A DNA stretch of 64,000 bases from Phialocephala subalpina (lineage: Eukaryota > Ascomycota > Leotiomycetes > Helotiales > Mollisiaceae). The translations under genes were made by a program, and so were the position numbers. The notes beneath the pieces were generated by a model. That model was not told where the DNA came from and made no database searches. It was given only the letters and a program-made list of their open reading frames with translations. Positions 46,846 to 57,937 of this stretch are shown one piece after another (positions within the stretch are counted from its first letter, which is position 1; every line of letters starts with the position of its first letter). The stretch is taken from NCBI GenBank assembly GCA_900073065.1, contig FJOG01000012.1, positions 463,981 to 527,980 of the forward strand. The letters are read 5' to 3'.

Positions 46846-47216
46846 GATATGGGATGCCGTGATACTTTTACAAGACAGTCGCGATGCATTCGTCGCGTTG
46901 CTTCGGCGCGAGTAAGCGTCATCGATTGAAGGGTGTTTTTAATTTACAGCATCATCACTAACTAGTGTCACAAAAAAATAACCGATTTTCTATGATCGCT
47001 AAAAATGACCTCGCAAAAGCAAGCACTCAAGTAGCATTGAAATCGCGAAATCTCGACTATACGATCACAAGATCTCAAGCTCATAATAACGAATATTCTT
47101 ATAAATTGGTATCTTTTTAATCAACAAATTATCCGTAAAACGCATTTTCAAAAATCCACTAGTTAATGATATTGCTATACCTACTTTCTCCATTCTAAAA
47201 TCACACCTCAAGTCCA
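46846..47216. other. Intergenic, AT-rich; AFG1 promoter
   Basis: About 370 bases, moderately AT-rich between 46930 and 47200; no gene. Confidence 0.4.
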
Positions 47217-48389
47217 CTAAAAGACCATCTCCCCGCCTCGCCAAAACTCCAACACCTCAACCACACTCAACCAAAGCCCCAGCCCAATGTTCCTCGTAAA
47301 AATAGTGTGACCGGATCCCGCAGCCCAATCACCGTCAACAATGCGCAATCCACTGATATGCCAGATATTGTTCACCGCCCACACACCTACACCCAGTATC
47401 CAAAACAGGGCGGAGCGCTGCGTGCGATAGCCGAGGACAGAGAGGCATAGAAGCTGCAGGAAGGCGAGAAGGGAGAGATATAGATGGATGCGGGGCTTGA
47501 GGGTTACGGCGAGGGTTCCCACGCCGGCGGCGGTGTCGTGCTCACTATCCTGAAAGAGGAAATCTCTTGTCAGGCAAGAAAGAAAATTGAATGGGAGAGT
47601 AGATGTCTATGAGATGGGAGAAGAGAACATACCATGGTGGCGTAGAACATGTCAATATATATGATCCAGAAGATAATGAAGAACACCATAGGTGTCAATT
47701 CTTCACTTTCAGACTCGCCGCCTCCTCCATTAACCCAAGCGGGAATTAGCACACAAGCGCAAGCGGATCCCAGTATCAGCTGCGGGAAACTAATGAAGCG
47801 CTTTCCAAGTGGGTAGAGAAGACTTAAAATCCAAGCCGGCGTCCAGAGAACAAGAGAGTATGTCCCCTGGAGGTAGGCTGTTGTTATCATGGTAGTTGCT
47901 GCCCATACTATAAAGGCGAGAATGGCAATGCGTAAGGTGACCATGCCGGATGGGAGAGGTCTAGAAGCAGTGCGGGGAATGAGCCCATCGATATTGCGGT
48001 CAAGTATGTCACTGAAAATGTCCCTCGTTAGCTCTAGTATTTCAAATTGTGAAAGGGGAGCATACTTCATGGTGCAGCAGGTGGAGTGAGTGAGAGCGAC
48101 GATAAGATAGTTTTTTAAAATCACGGGAAAGAAGTCAGAAGCTTCAATAGGGTTTCCCAGCTTGTGTAGAACGAGGCAAAAAGTCCAGACTGCATGCGTT
48201 AACGTCCGACGAATGACAAAAGGACAGGGAATTCGCACCTGAGGGATACCATGCCAGAAGCGTGAGCTCTGGTTTGTGTAATCGAGCAAGCTCCAAGATC
48301 CCACGTGATATATTGCGATTTGATCCTCGAGATTCTGGGACAGTAGCACCCATCTCCTTCTTAGAATGCTCTCTTGATCTGGTAGCCAT
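47217..48389 (-). CDS. UbiA-family prenyltransferase
   Basis: Integral membrane prenyltransferase that attaches an isoprenoid chain to an aromatic or related acceptor, with Mg2+. Exons 48389-48239, 48189-48066, 48011-47633 and 47549-47217 give 328 residues, the normal length. The first Asp-rich motif, NDILDRNIDG, is rebuilt across an intron and is followed by the family's PRTASRPLPSG. The second reads DSEHDTAAGVGTLA. Six or more hydrophobic helices are visible. The usual coenzyme Q enzyme has a mitochondrial leader, which I do not see here, so this is more like the UbiA enzymes of fungal meroterpenoid or indole-diterpene pathways. No polyketide synthase, terpene cyclase or FAD epoxidase is next to it, so no cluster can be claimed. 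Confidence 0.9.
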
Positions 48390-48872
48390 GTTTCTGCGAT
48401 CACGGTAAATCTTCAAGTAGTCAGAGTATACCAAGTCTGAATGACTGCATTCACGAGTAAGGGGTGCGACCTTGGATAGAAAAATTCTTATTTTGAATTA
48501 AGACAGAGATGATTTTTATTAGAAGTGACTTTGAATATATATTTCAAGATAGGAAAATAGACGAAGGAAAAGACGGAAGTAAATACTTCCCGCGGAATAA
48601 TTCTGGTGTGAGGGGAGTGCATGCGCCTTACACTTACATATTCATGACCTTCTGTGATTGGCGAGACATCCGACGTTGCGCTGGAGGTAGTCCCATTGGC
48701 AATGAGTATACGAAAGCGAACGCGGACTCTAGTTAATGCAGCTCCATAATTCCAGGGTGGTGGTTAAGGGTGACTCCCTCTGTATCTGGCTTCTCGACTT
48801 TTAGATTTTATTGATAAAATATATCCAGCTTTCCGAAGCACTGCGATTGGCGGAATTTGCCGAAAGTTGTTA
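48390..48872. other. Intergenic, promoter of the UbiA gene
   Basis: About 480 bases to the left end of the pogo-like element; no gene. Confidence 0.4.
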
Positions 48873-51058
48873 ACCGAATTCCCGTGACAAATCCCATCCC
48901 TGTCAAAATCCCACCTAAAATTTTCTCAAAATCTACCCCACCATGACCACTTAATCATGGCTAGAGCAGACAAATCAACAGCTATAAACGCCGCAGTGGA
49001 GGCGATTCGAAGAGGAGAGTTTACAGATTATTCCAAAGCAGCGGAGCACTTTAAATGCGATCGTACGTCGATATCCAAGAGGATGCGCAGCCTCACTAAG
49101 ACCCGCCGGGAGGCCCAATTAATCTACTATTAAGTCCTCACAAACGCCTAAGAAGAAGTTCTAATCGGTTATATCAATAAGCTTACCGATCGAAGAATAC
49201 TTCCCATAAGTCAAATTATCAGGAATTTAGCTAAGGAGATTAGGGGAAGGAGTATTAAAAAGAACTAGATTGCCGACTTCTACAAAAGATATAAGCTTAG
49301 ACTAAAAAGTGCGTATTTGCGCAATATTGATAATTTACGCGCATTTACGGAGTATACTCTTATATTTATCTTATTCTTTACACTAATATTACCCTTATTT
49401 TTGTATGTTTTCTTTATTTTATTAGTATTTAACTAACGTAATTAAAATGTATTAACTTGCTCAAATCATCGAAAAATACTATATCACGGCCGATAATATA
49501 TAGAATTTCGACGAGAAAGGCTTCCTTATTAATATGGCACGTACGATAAAAAGGATTATATCGTTAAAAGCATATAAATCTGGTAGAGTCACTAAAAACA
49601 AGCAAAACGGCAATCGAGAGTTTATATTATTACTAGTATACATTTCAGCAATTAGTCAAGCTATACCACTACTCTTTATTTACCGCGGCGCTAACGGCGA
49701 ACTACAAGATACATAGCTACAAGATATGAAACTAAGTAATAAAGTTCATTTTGCTAGTTCTAAAAACGAGTAAAACAACAAGAAACTTAGCTTAGCTTAG
49801 TTACAAAGAGTATTCGAACGGTACACCAAGCCAAAAAGTACGCGCACTAAGAGACTCCTTTTAATAGATAAACACTCCTCACATGTAAATATAACGTTTA
49901 TCGATTGAGCAAACCGATATAAGATTATTATAATGATTTTACCTCCTCATATAACACACCGACTTTAACCCTTAGATATAGGCTATTTCCAGCCTTTGTC
50001 TACAGTTTATTCTATGGAACTAAAGAATTTTATATCAAATAATAAGGGCTTGACTTTAATATCTAAGCGTTTCTTCTACTCTCTTTTTAAAACTACATAG
50101 GAAAAGTCATTCATAGAGTCAAATATCCAATATACATTCGCTAAGCCTAAGATCTGGCCTATAGACGATTCAAGAGTTATTGCTCAAGTAACTCGACCTC
50201 TTAAGAGAGACTAATTGGCCCTTGGAGCACCTCAAAGCCCAAAAACTGCTATGGATATTCGTCGCTTGCGGAGAGAGTATAATGCAAACCCTTTAGATAA
50301 GAACCTTAATAAGTTGTTTAATATTCTTGAGCGGAAAACAGCGAGAGTGTCTATGCTCGAAAAGGAGACCTCTAACTTTAGGCAAGCTATTATTTTGGAG
50401 CATAAAAAGAGGCGAAGAAGAAAGAAGCTTAATCTGGTAGGCGAGGAAACAAAAGGACTCGAAATCTGGTTACCGCCGAAGGTGGAGAAGGCTAGGGAGT
50501 ATCAAGGGGCATTAGACAAGAAATTGGCAAAAAAGGAGGCTACAAAGGCCGAGAGAAGGGTTATAAAGGAAGCCAACAAAGTCAAGAGACTATTAGAGGA
50601 TAAAGAGAAAGCTACTCGATAAACTACAAAGCAATTGCAAAAGGATTTGAGGGATACTACTCCAAAGGTGCTAAAACGAACTGCTTCCAAACCGAAAAAA
50701 GCGCTTAATATAATTAAAATACTTGTTTTAAAGGCTCTAAAGGTCAAATTAACACTTACTAGCCCTCAAAAGAAGTAGCGCCAAAATAACGATTAATTAG
50801 TTATTGTTTTAAAAGTGTCGGCACCTAACCCAAGAGTTATAGGGTTTAATTCACGTAGGCGCACTATTCGACTACTAGAACGATTTAAACATACAAAATG
50901 AGTTTGCGTATCTTTAGATAAATAGACAATAATACTTTGTTTTGAATTTCAAGCCAAAATATAATGTGGTTAATCCATAATTAAATTTCGAAGTTAAGAG
51001 GTGGTTTCCACTTTGGGTGGGATTTTGACAGGGATGGGATTTGTCACGGGAATTCGGT
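48873..51058 (+). mobile_element. pogo/Fot1-like DNA transposon, RIP-mutated
   Basis: A 2186-bp element with about 43-bp perfect terminal inverted repeats (accgaattcccgtgacaaat...) flanked on both sides by the TA target duplication (48871-48872 and 51059-51060). The repeats are still perfect although the coding part is full of stops, which suggests fairly recent damage or a size/sequence bias of the mutation process. Confidence 0.9.
48957..50778 (+). pseudogene. Decayed pogo/Fot1-type transposase
   Basis: Opens with MARADKSTAINAAVEAIRRG, a helix-turn-helix N-terminus followed by a second CENP-B-like part (QIIRNLAKEIRG). The DDE domain is seen as DEKGFLINMARTIKR and DKHSSHVN, and a long Lys-rich C-terminal tail ends at 50776-50778. 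Numerous TAA and TAG codons replace Gln and Trp, consistent with CpA-to-TpA changes on either strand. The stretch 49370-49460 is unusually AT-rich. No functional protein is possible. Confidence 0.85.
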
Positions 51059-51608
51059 TAACTAGAAAGTTCGCAGGTGTAAGTCCAAATACTACCAGAA
51101 GCTATCATATGCGACCACAGACTCAAGAACATTAGACGATCTCTTAGATCTGTAGGCACACGCTGTCACTCAAGATGCTTCAGTCAAAACATGCAATAGA
51201 GACGTCGTTTTATGAATCTCTAAATCTTCTTGAAACATCGCGACAGGAGTAAACTATATTAGAGAGACAAGCGATGTAAGAAACAAGTCAAAAAAATTAG
51301 GAAATATGCAGCGATCTCTCGATGAACCCGCTCCGGTTGAAGAAAAGGAGGCTCATTTTACCCCGCGCTTGGCGCAAACTACCCCGCCAAAAGTGCGTAC
51401 AGTGCTGCAGTGGTACCAAATCCGATTTCCACCCTTTCATAGATTCAGGAAACGTGCTTCGTGAAAGCCGATTTCCAAATCTCTGTCTTAGGCACGATGG
51501 CGTGTGCTTCTAGCTCGTCCGACCTAGCTTTCTTCCCCGAAGTACCTGGGCCTCGCCGAAATTTGGATATATGGATGGATCTCAGGAACGGAATGGAATG
51601 GGATATTA
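51059..51608. other. Intergenic, no gene seen
   Basis: About 550 bases, 3' flank of the peptidase gene. Confidence 0.4.
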
Positions 51609-52595
51609 TTAGTAGCTGCTAAAAGGCTCTTCCACATACGCGATCCAAACACGATCCTCATCAACATAAGACTGCGTATATACCGTCTGCGTATCATTCC
51701 ACAACACAACCGCCATGCGCGTGTTGTTTGCCCCGGTATCAATATCACCAGGAGCGACACAGTCACTGCTCACATAACAAGCCCGAGCATCTAGGAATGA
51801 GGCGTTACCCCAGTCGGGAAAGACATACTGCGTTCCGTTCAAATAAGTGCCTCCCTCGATGATCCTATGGCGTTTGAGCTTAGTATTGCTGGTCCTAAAC
51901 ATTGTCTTGAATAAAACGAAAGTAGGCTTCTTACCATTCCGCTGAGGATCCGGGGGAAGGAAATGTGGGGCCTCGCCACGCTGTCGGGGCGTTCTGGCTG
52001 TAGGAGAAGGTCTGGCTGGTGTTGAGGTTAGTGAGCGTCGTGCTGCCGTGATACCCAGCATTCGTCGTATTGATCACCACGCGGATGTGATGGCCTTCGG
52101 AGATGGCGAGCTGTGATGGTGTGATAGAGACGGGATCACTTGGGACCCTGTATTCAAAATCAAGTCAACAAATTGAGTTCACACCCATAACGCTGAGGAG
52201 TTGATGAATAAGAGTGAAAGTGAGAGTGCATCTCACCATTCGTAAAACCCAGAATATTCGATCGTGCCATTCCCCCGTATGGACATGATAACGCCTGCCT
52301 GCCAAAGCCCGCGAGCTGTGCCAAGTGTTGACGATACAAAGCCATCCAAGCCTATCCAGTACGAGGCCGTGTACTCATCTACCTGCTGGCGCGGCTTCTG
52401 TGGAAGAGCAAGACGCGGCATCACGAGTGTGGCCTCCACCAACGCGAAACCCGAGGAATTAGAAGACGTGTTGAAGTTATCTACAAGCTGCACCGGTCCG
52501 GCCCATGTTGTGTCGTAGAACGGTGAGTATGGGGTATCTTCCGCCACACAGATGTAGCCCAATGGCAATGCTGCCACCAATTTGCTGATTTTCAT
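51609..52595 (-). CDS. Peptidase G1 (eqolisin), secreted acid glutamic peptidase
   Basis: Acid endopeptidase with a Gln/Glu catalytic dyad. Exons 52595-52237, 52147-51935 and 51864-51609 give 275 residues. The signal peptide is about 17 residues (MKISKLVAALPLGYICVA). The family blocks are TTWAGPVQ at the N-terminus of the mature fold, SYWIGLDGF, LWQAGVI with the catalytic Gln, and SAEWIIEGG with the catalytic Glu, restored across an intron. The usual propeptide of some 40 residues is missing: the fold starts about 10 residues after the signal peptide. It therefore belongs to the pro-less type or has lost its pro-region. Several N-x-S/T sites suggest glycosylation. Confidence 0.92.
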
Positions 52596-53924
52596 CGTGG
52601 TGAGTTTGCGAGCAGCAAGTTTGAATGGGGATTGGAAGGGGATGTCATGGATTTTTCTAAGGTTTGCAATTTAGTAGCTCGCTATATTTAAGCTTGAATA
52701 CGAGCTTCTCCACCTACCGTGCAGGATGTCGATCGCTAAAGTTACAGGGTACGTATCGAAGGTCGATGGTGGAGAAATGACCAAAGAACTTCGCTGCCAA
52801 AGTCGCAGATGTGCTACACTCATACTCGCGCGAACCTGGACGTCCTCGTATGGCACCTATAGAAGGGTCGACTTTCAAGGCTAGAAAGCGCCAGTAGTAG
52901 TGGATGGATGTGGTGTGCTTGTCTGGTTTACCAAAGTGATGAAAATCTCGAAAGTCATATTGGAAGCCAGCCCGAATAAGCCTTCCTCAAGAAGAACCAC
53001 CAAGACATTCCTGTATATATTTAAATAATAGCCAAGGCGTTCACATACGACCATAGATTGAGGAAAACCGGGCATCCCGTCCGCTCTGCCATACGTAAGC
53101 CTCAAATCGGTAGACTAGTAGTTGAGTGGGTGACCATCAGCGAATCCCTACTGTTGTATGTTTTTTGCAATTTTTTTGAAGATATTTTCAGTCTTGGCGG
53201 TGGCGGGGAAGTGGGGTTGGGCCAAGCGAAGACCCCTCCTTCACTTCGCAACACCAAACGAAAAAGAATCTAAAGGGCTGCTTTTTCAGCTCCGGCTTTT
53301 GACGCTCTCAATTAGGGTCGAAAAGAACAAAGAAGAAGTATAGAAATTCTAATGGGCTTGAGCCACCATCCAAGTCTTGACTTGCTCGTGTTTGGCGGTG
53401 CTGGGAATCTAACCTAGGTTGACAGAGATCTATTATAGTTGATTGCAGTTCGGCCACAATCTGACGTGCTACCATTACACACACCACCGGTTTGAGCTTG
53501 GATGAAACTAGTTGTTTCTTATTTAGATTCAGACGCATCGAGTTTGGGAACTACCCACGTGACAGGGTGGGGACATCAGTGGAACTGGGGATTCATGCTG
53601 AAGACATTCACTATGTATGCTAGTAATGACAGGGTCCATGTAGAGTACAAAATGTACACCAAGCGCTGTAACGCCGTGATAGCAATGTATGGATCAACCA
53701 TATGTCCGCACCTATCTACCGATATATCCTACCGGGCACTAAAGAACCATGTTCACCCAACGTCCCAAACGTGTAAGAAGACTGCTTCAAATTGATACAC
53801 ATGTTCTTCCACTGCCTCATAGCCATGAATTGAGACATTTGTTCTCTTTCTAGCAACCACTACCGGCTTTCTCGCGCTGGAGCCACCTGAGCGGGGTCCA
53901 AGTTCCAATATCGACTTCCGTTTC
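52596..53924. other. Intergenic with a tRNA-like sequence
   Basis: About 1.3 kb between a divergently oriented promoter and the 3' end of the membrane-protein gene. Apart from the tRNA-like segment at 53394-53488 nothing is recognised. Confidence 0.4.
53394..53488 (-). tRNA. tRNA-like sequence, possibly His(GUG), probably degenerate
   Basis: The minus strand starts GGTGGTG and ends CACCGCC with an A after it, so a 7-bp acceptor stem forms with one G-U pair. Between are a D-arm-like stretch (tgtaatggtagca), an anticodon-like loop TTGTGG (GTG) and a T-arm CTAGG-TTAGATT-CCCAG with one mismatch. A B box normally reads GGTTCGANTCC; here it is GGTTAGATTCC. An extra 26 nt after the anticodon could be an intron, but the D-arm is short by about three bases. 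More likely a decayed tRNA than a working one. Confidence 0.28.
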
Positions 53925-54894
53925 TCACACGATGACTGGAGAGTCCACACCAGATTTGCGACTCTGCATTGCAGGCTGCTGAGACGGCTGTCCCAGATGA
54001 TCCCCAAGACCGGCAGCGGCCTCAATGTCTCTGTAGACCTGCGGCTGCTCCGGTCTCTCCGGCTTCTTATCCTTCCCAAAGTTAAACGCAATACCCCCCG
54101 TGATCGTGATATTGCTTGGCTTCCCCATATCAAAGATAGAGAAGAAGTAGAACGCACTATAGAATCAGTTTATACCTGGATCAAGAATGATTAGGGGAAA
54201 CTTACAATGCAATATAAGCAAGAATACAAGCAGGAACAGCATAATTTGGATGCCCTCTATACCTTCCCCAGTGCCAGCCATAAGCGCCGGAGGTGGCAAT
54301 GATGGTGCAGATGAGAAGGAGTCCGGAAAGGATTAGGTCGATGAGGAGATGTAGCGGGCCGACGGTCAAGATCTGCTTCAACCAATCCGGGCATTTTCGA
54401 GAAGGCTTTCCATTTCGTCGAGTACGGCGATTGCGGAGCTCCACTGAGAACTTGATCTTGAGTTGTCTGGAGAGGCAATGGTGTAGGAGCACAAGAGCAT
54501 TTCGTACTATGGCGATCATGGCGAAGATGGTAGCTGAAAGGCTGCGGGGTCGCTCGGAGAGAATGAAGAGCACGAAACTGGGGATGAGGAGGCAGATGGT
54601 GAGGAGACGGAAGAAAAGTGTCGGGTGGCATTTGAACTTGTGCTCTGGCTTGGAAGGTTCGTTCCCATCGTCACTTCCCATGGGGTCGAGAAGTAAAAGC
54701 CCCTCATCGAGGTCGACGGACGATTCCATCGAAGGACGCGCTTCGTCAACGCGATGATAATGAGTGTTTGGCGCCATGATAAGATCGTAATCTGGAGGCG
54801 CTGGAGGAGCGTAGAATACAGGAAAGCAGCTGAAGTCGAGTGATAGAAGCTTTGGTTCTGCTGTGTATAAATCCTCGTCTGGATCGTAGGGCAT
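53925..54894 (-). CDS. Four-helix membrane protein, MARVEL-like topology
   Basis: Exons 54894-54206 and 54156-53925 give 306 residues. An N-terminal cytosolic region of about 90 residues rich in Asp/Pro is followed by four hydrophobic helices near residues 100-122, 130-152, 190-215 and 225-245, then a polar tail of about 65 residues. The spacing (long third helix, short loops) is like fungal MARVEL-type proteins, but no diagnostic residues are visible, so function is unknown. A frame continuing upstream to 54942 has no ATG. Confidence 0.75.
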
Positions 54895-55901
54895 GATCAC
54901 ATTGTATGTGGATGTCGGAGAGGGGGGAGGCCAGTTAGGCACCTACAATTCGAACGATAGGAACGGAGATCGAGAAAGTGTGGTAGAAGTTGAGGAGGAG
55001 AGAGCGAATGATGTCAATTGGTATTCTGTTGCCTGAAAACTCCTGCGACCCGTGCCGCACGCTTGGGTTGCCAAGCAGTTCTTCCTGATACGAGGTTGGA
55101 AAGGCCCGCTATCAGTGGCTGAGTTGAGCAAAAGTGGTTCTTCTGTCACGTGCGCTGACCCCTTTTCCGCCAAGAAGCCTGAGCGCTTACTGGGGGATGA
55201 GGCTGTACATGTCCCAATTCGGTCAAGATATGCAAGACTTTGTGAGGGTTCATAACTCGGCCACACAGTTTCCACAAAAAGGATTCTCGTCTGGACCATT
55301 GAGTGAATGTGAAACTGCTGGTTTGCATTGCACTGCCGGTCGACACTATACTGATGGCATGCCGAATGCCTTGGTGGATTTCAAACTTCCCGATTTGTTT
55401 GAGCATGATAGAAGGTCTGAAAATACAGAGCTTGCAATTCCCAACCTCGAACTCTTCGGACCCCCTGCAGACCATGTGACTTAGGGCAACGACAGTCTTT
55501 GGGGTGTCTGTTCCAGAGGACCACATACTCGCGCGTGGTTAAGATTGTGCAATTCCCCAAAAATTCAAATGTCAATATAAACAAGCGCCCTGCAATCAAA
55601 CCAAAGTTCTCGAGGGGTCTCATACATTTAAAGAGAAGAACAGAAGAACAGAAGAACAGAAGAACAGAAGAACAGAAGGACAGAGCCGAAACAATGCAGC
55701 AATGAGATAAGAGAAGGTTGAGTGCGCCTTGCGCTTCAAGTAACCTCACCAAATATGAGCATCGCTGGCACGTCATTCTGTCTCGCACACTCATCTTGCC
55801 AGCTTAGAGCCTTTAGCGAATCGACTATTAGGTCTCGAGGGCAAAACTTCCCGATTCCCACACCGCACCTGATGCCTTTCGCGAGCAACGTCCATCACCC
55901 C
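54895..55901. other. Intergenic; promoter of the membrane protein plus a microsatellite
   Basis: About 1 kb, no gene. Contains the octamer tandem at 55634-55682. Confidence 0.45.
55634..55682. repeat. Tandem octamer (gaagaaca)n
   Basis: Five exact copies of gaagaaca plus one variant (gaaggaca), in noncoding sequence. Confidence 0.9.
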
Positions 55902-57438
55902 TCAACCCTTGAACCCCATATCCGAAGTATCCCACTCATTCTCCTCCAAATACTCCCGAAACTCCCTATCCCCTTCCTCTAACATCTCGTTATGCTATCA
56001 CACCTCGTTAGCACTTCTCCCCTCCCTCCCCCTTAGGATTTCACTCACATTCGGAATCAAAAACCACACCACCAGCGCCCCGACAACACTAATCGCACTC
56101 CCAATCAGAAATAAAACCTGCTGCCCCCTAACCTTATCCTCAAATCTCGCCAACGCCTGCGTAAGAACCGTCGTGCCGATCGCACTCCCCGCCTTCCCTA
56201 CTGCTGCCGCGAAACCTAGAAAATGACCTCTCAACGCAGTGGGAAAAGACTCGGATGCTACTAGGAAATTGCAGTCTCCTGGCCCGACTGATAAGAAAGA
56301 TTGGAAGATGCCGAAGAGGACGACGAATAGGGGGAAGACGTTGGAGAGGGGGTAGCGGGCGCCGCCAATAATGAATCCGAGGACTGCGACGACGGCGAAT
56401 CCGAAGGCGTAGGTTTGACGGCGGCCGAGGATGTCGACGAGGAATGCTCCTAGGATTGCTCCGGGAATTGCGAAGGCGTTGATGAGTGCTGACCAGCCGA
56501 TGGATCGTAGAAGTACTCGCCAGTACTTTCGTAAAGCGAGTTTGTAGGGGATCTTTTGACGGATGGCATGCTTTCTGTACTGCGTTGAGTCAAGAAGCCT
56601 CATTCGGAAGAAGAAGATCGTCAATGGCAGCTACGCAACAATCAGTCTCCGAAATAGAATGCCCGATAAGTCGAAACTTACAATTATACCAATACAAAAA
56701 CAGATTCTCCATACCCCATCACTAGCTTTGCCACCATAAATAGCAAGCACAACCAAACTGACGATACTGCTGGCGACAAAACCAGAGATGATAGCAAGAT
56801 GGTAGAAATAGTCACGAGGAAACCTCGCTTCTTTTGAAGTGAAGCAGAGATGTCTGCAGATTCGAGAGCTTGAGCTGTGCAAACGGCATATTCGCCACCA
56901 GCTCCGACTCCAGCTATGCCTCGAGAAATGATCATCATCCAGAACATGCCTGTGGCAGACGTACCATGCGAAGCTGTTGCGAGGACGATACCCTAAGCGC
57001 GTGATTAGTTGGTGCTTGGGAGGAGAAGCGATAGGTGTCGGACGTACGAAGACGAGGAAGACAGTTGTAGCGATGACGCCGACTCTTCGACCAAAGCGGT
57101 CGATGAGCAGACCAAAGAGGATCATACCAAGAACTTCACCGATGAGGATGGAGTTCGAGAGTCGAGTCTTGATGCTTGCAGTGAGCTCTTTGGGATAACT
57201 GGAATCTGTTAGTGATTTTTGTTGTTGTATGAGGGAGGGAGACGAACAGCTTGGCCATCACTGTTTGCATGTATCCAATGACTTGAACACTGTAGCCATC
57301 GGAGAACAGTGCTACACCTTGAACGAGGACGTTGAGGACAGAACCCTTCTTCTCGGGTATCACAGTGTCTTGATCAGACTCGCTTCGCACCACGACGGTC
57401 TCATCGATTGCGACCTTCTTCGAATCATCGCCTGACAT
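55902..57438 (-). pseudogene. MFS transporter, phosphate/glycerophosphodiester (Git1/PHO84) type, damaged
   Basis: H+-coupled transporter family that takes up phosphate or glycerophosphodiesters. Exons 57438-57248, 57198-57048, 56992-56682, 56630-56049 and 55994-55902 would give about 442 residues, roughly 60 short of the family. Family motifs are clear: GVALFSDGYSVQVIGYM, the loop motif DRFGRRVG, GAGGEYAVC, and the C-terminal EFREYLEENEWDTS restored by the last intron. Two faults stand out. In exon 3 the frame changes between KKRGFLVTIST and LAIISGFVASS (about 56800-56830), needing one extra base. After RKYWRVLL the sequence passes straight to NAFAIPGAILGA, so the segment for helix 7 (about 50 residues) is missing in frame. 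The gene is probably dead. It is divergent from the PhoD phosphatase. Confidence 0.78.
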
Positions 57439-57937
57439 CTTGAGTGGTTCTTAATCCTAAAGCTCTCGAAGTGCTTCAAGCAGGCTCCTCCTGAGCGGAG
57501 CTGGAGGACTTTATATTTTCAAAGTGCTGTGCCATCTCGCCTAGACCATCAGATTCTTTGATTCTCGCCAAGGGAATAAAGTTCATGGTCGAGAAAACTT
57601 AACAAGACTATCGCCCTACAAAGTCCGAAAATTTGTGAACAATTCTGGAAGTTTCAATAATGAATCAAGACACGTGGGCGCAAACGCCATGCTTTCTGGT
57701 GTACAAACCTTCAAGAGTGGGGAGCGGCGGATCGTCCCCACCCACGTGCTTCTCGAGAACATGGAGATGCGTTTCAAAGCTTCACAAACGCACAATATAT
57801 CCACGACAAGACGGCACAGGGTTCCGAAGATGGACCATTAAATGAAAAATTCTGCATTTGTTGAAAGCGGACAAATACCCGATGGGTCCCGACAAATTGG
57901 CCTTGGGTTGAGCACTATCATCCTATGAACCACACCT
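57439..57937. promoter_or_regulatory. Shared divergent promoter with CACGTG boxes
   Basis: About 500 bases between the transporter and the phosphatase. CACGTG occurs at 57671-57676 and 57743-57748, and again at 58073-58078 in the first PhoD intron. CACGTG is the core site of Pho4/NUC-1-type bHLH regulators of phosphate starvation genes, which fits both flanking genes. The same hexamer is scattered elsewhere in the window, so this is suggestive only. Confidence 0.45.

Noticed and set aside
35679..48389. A secondary-metabolite gene cluster (ligase, P450, UbiA)
   Set aside because: No synthase or cyclase backbone gene, the members are separated by housekeeping-type and broken genes, and no shared regulator is nearby.
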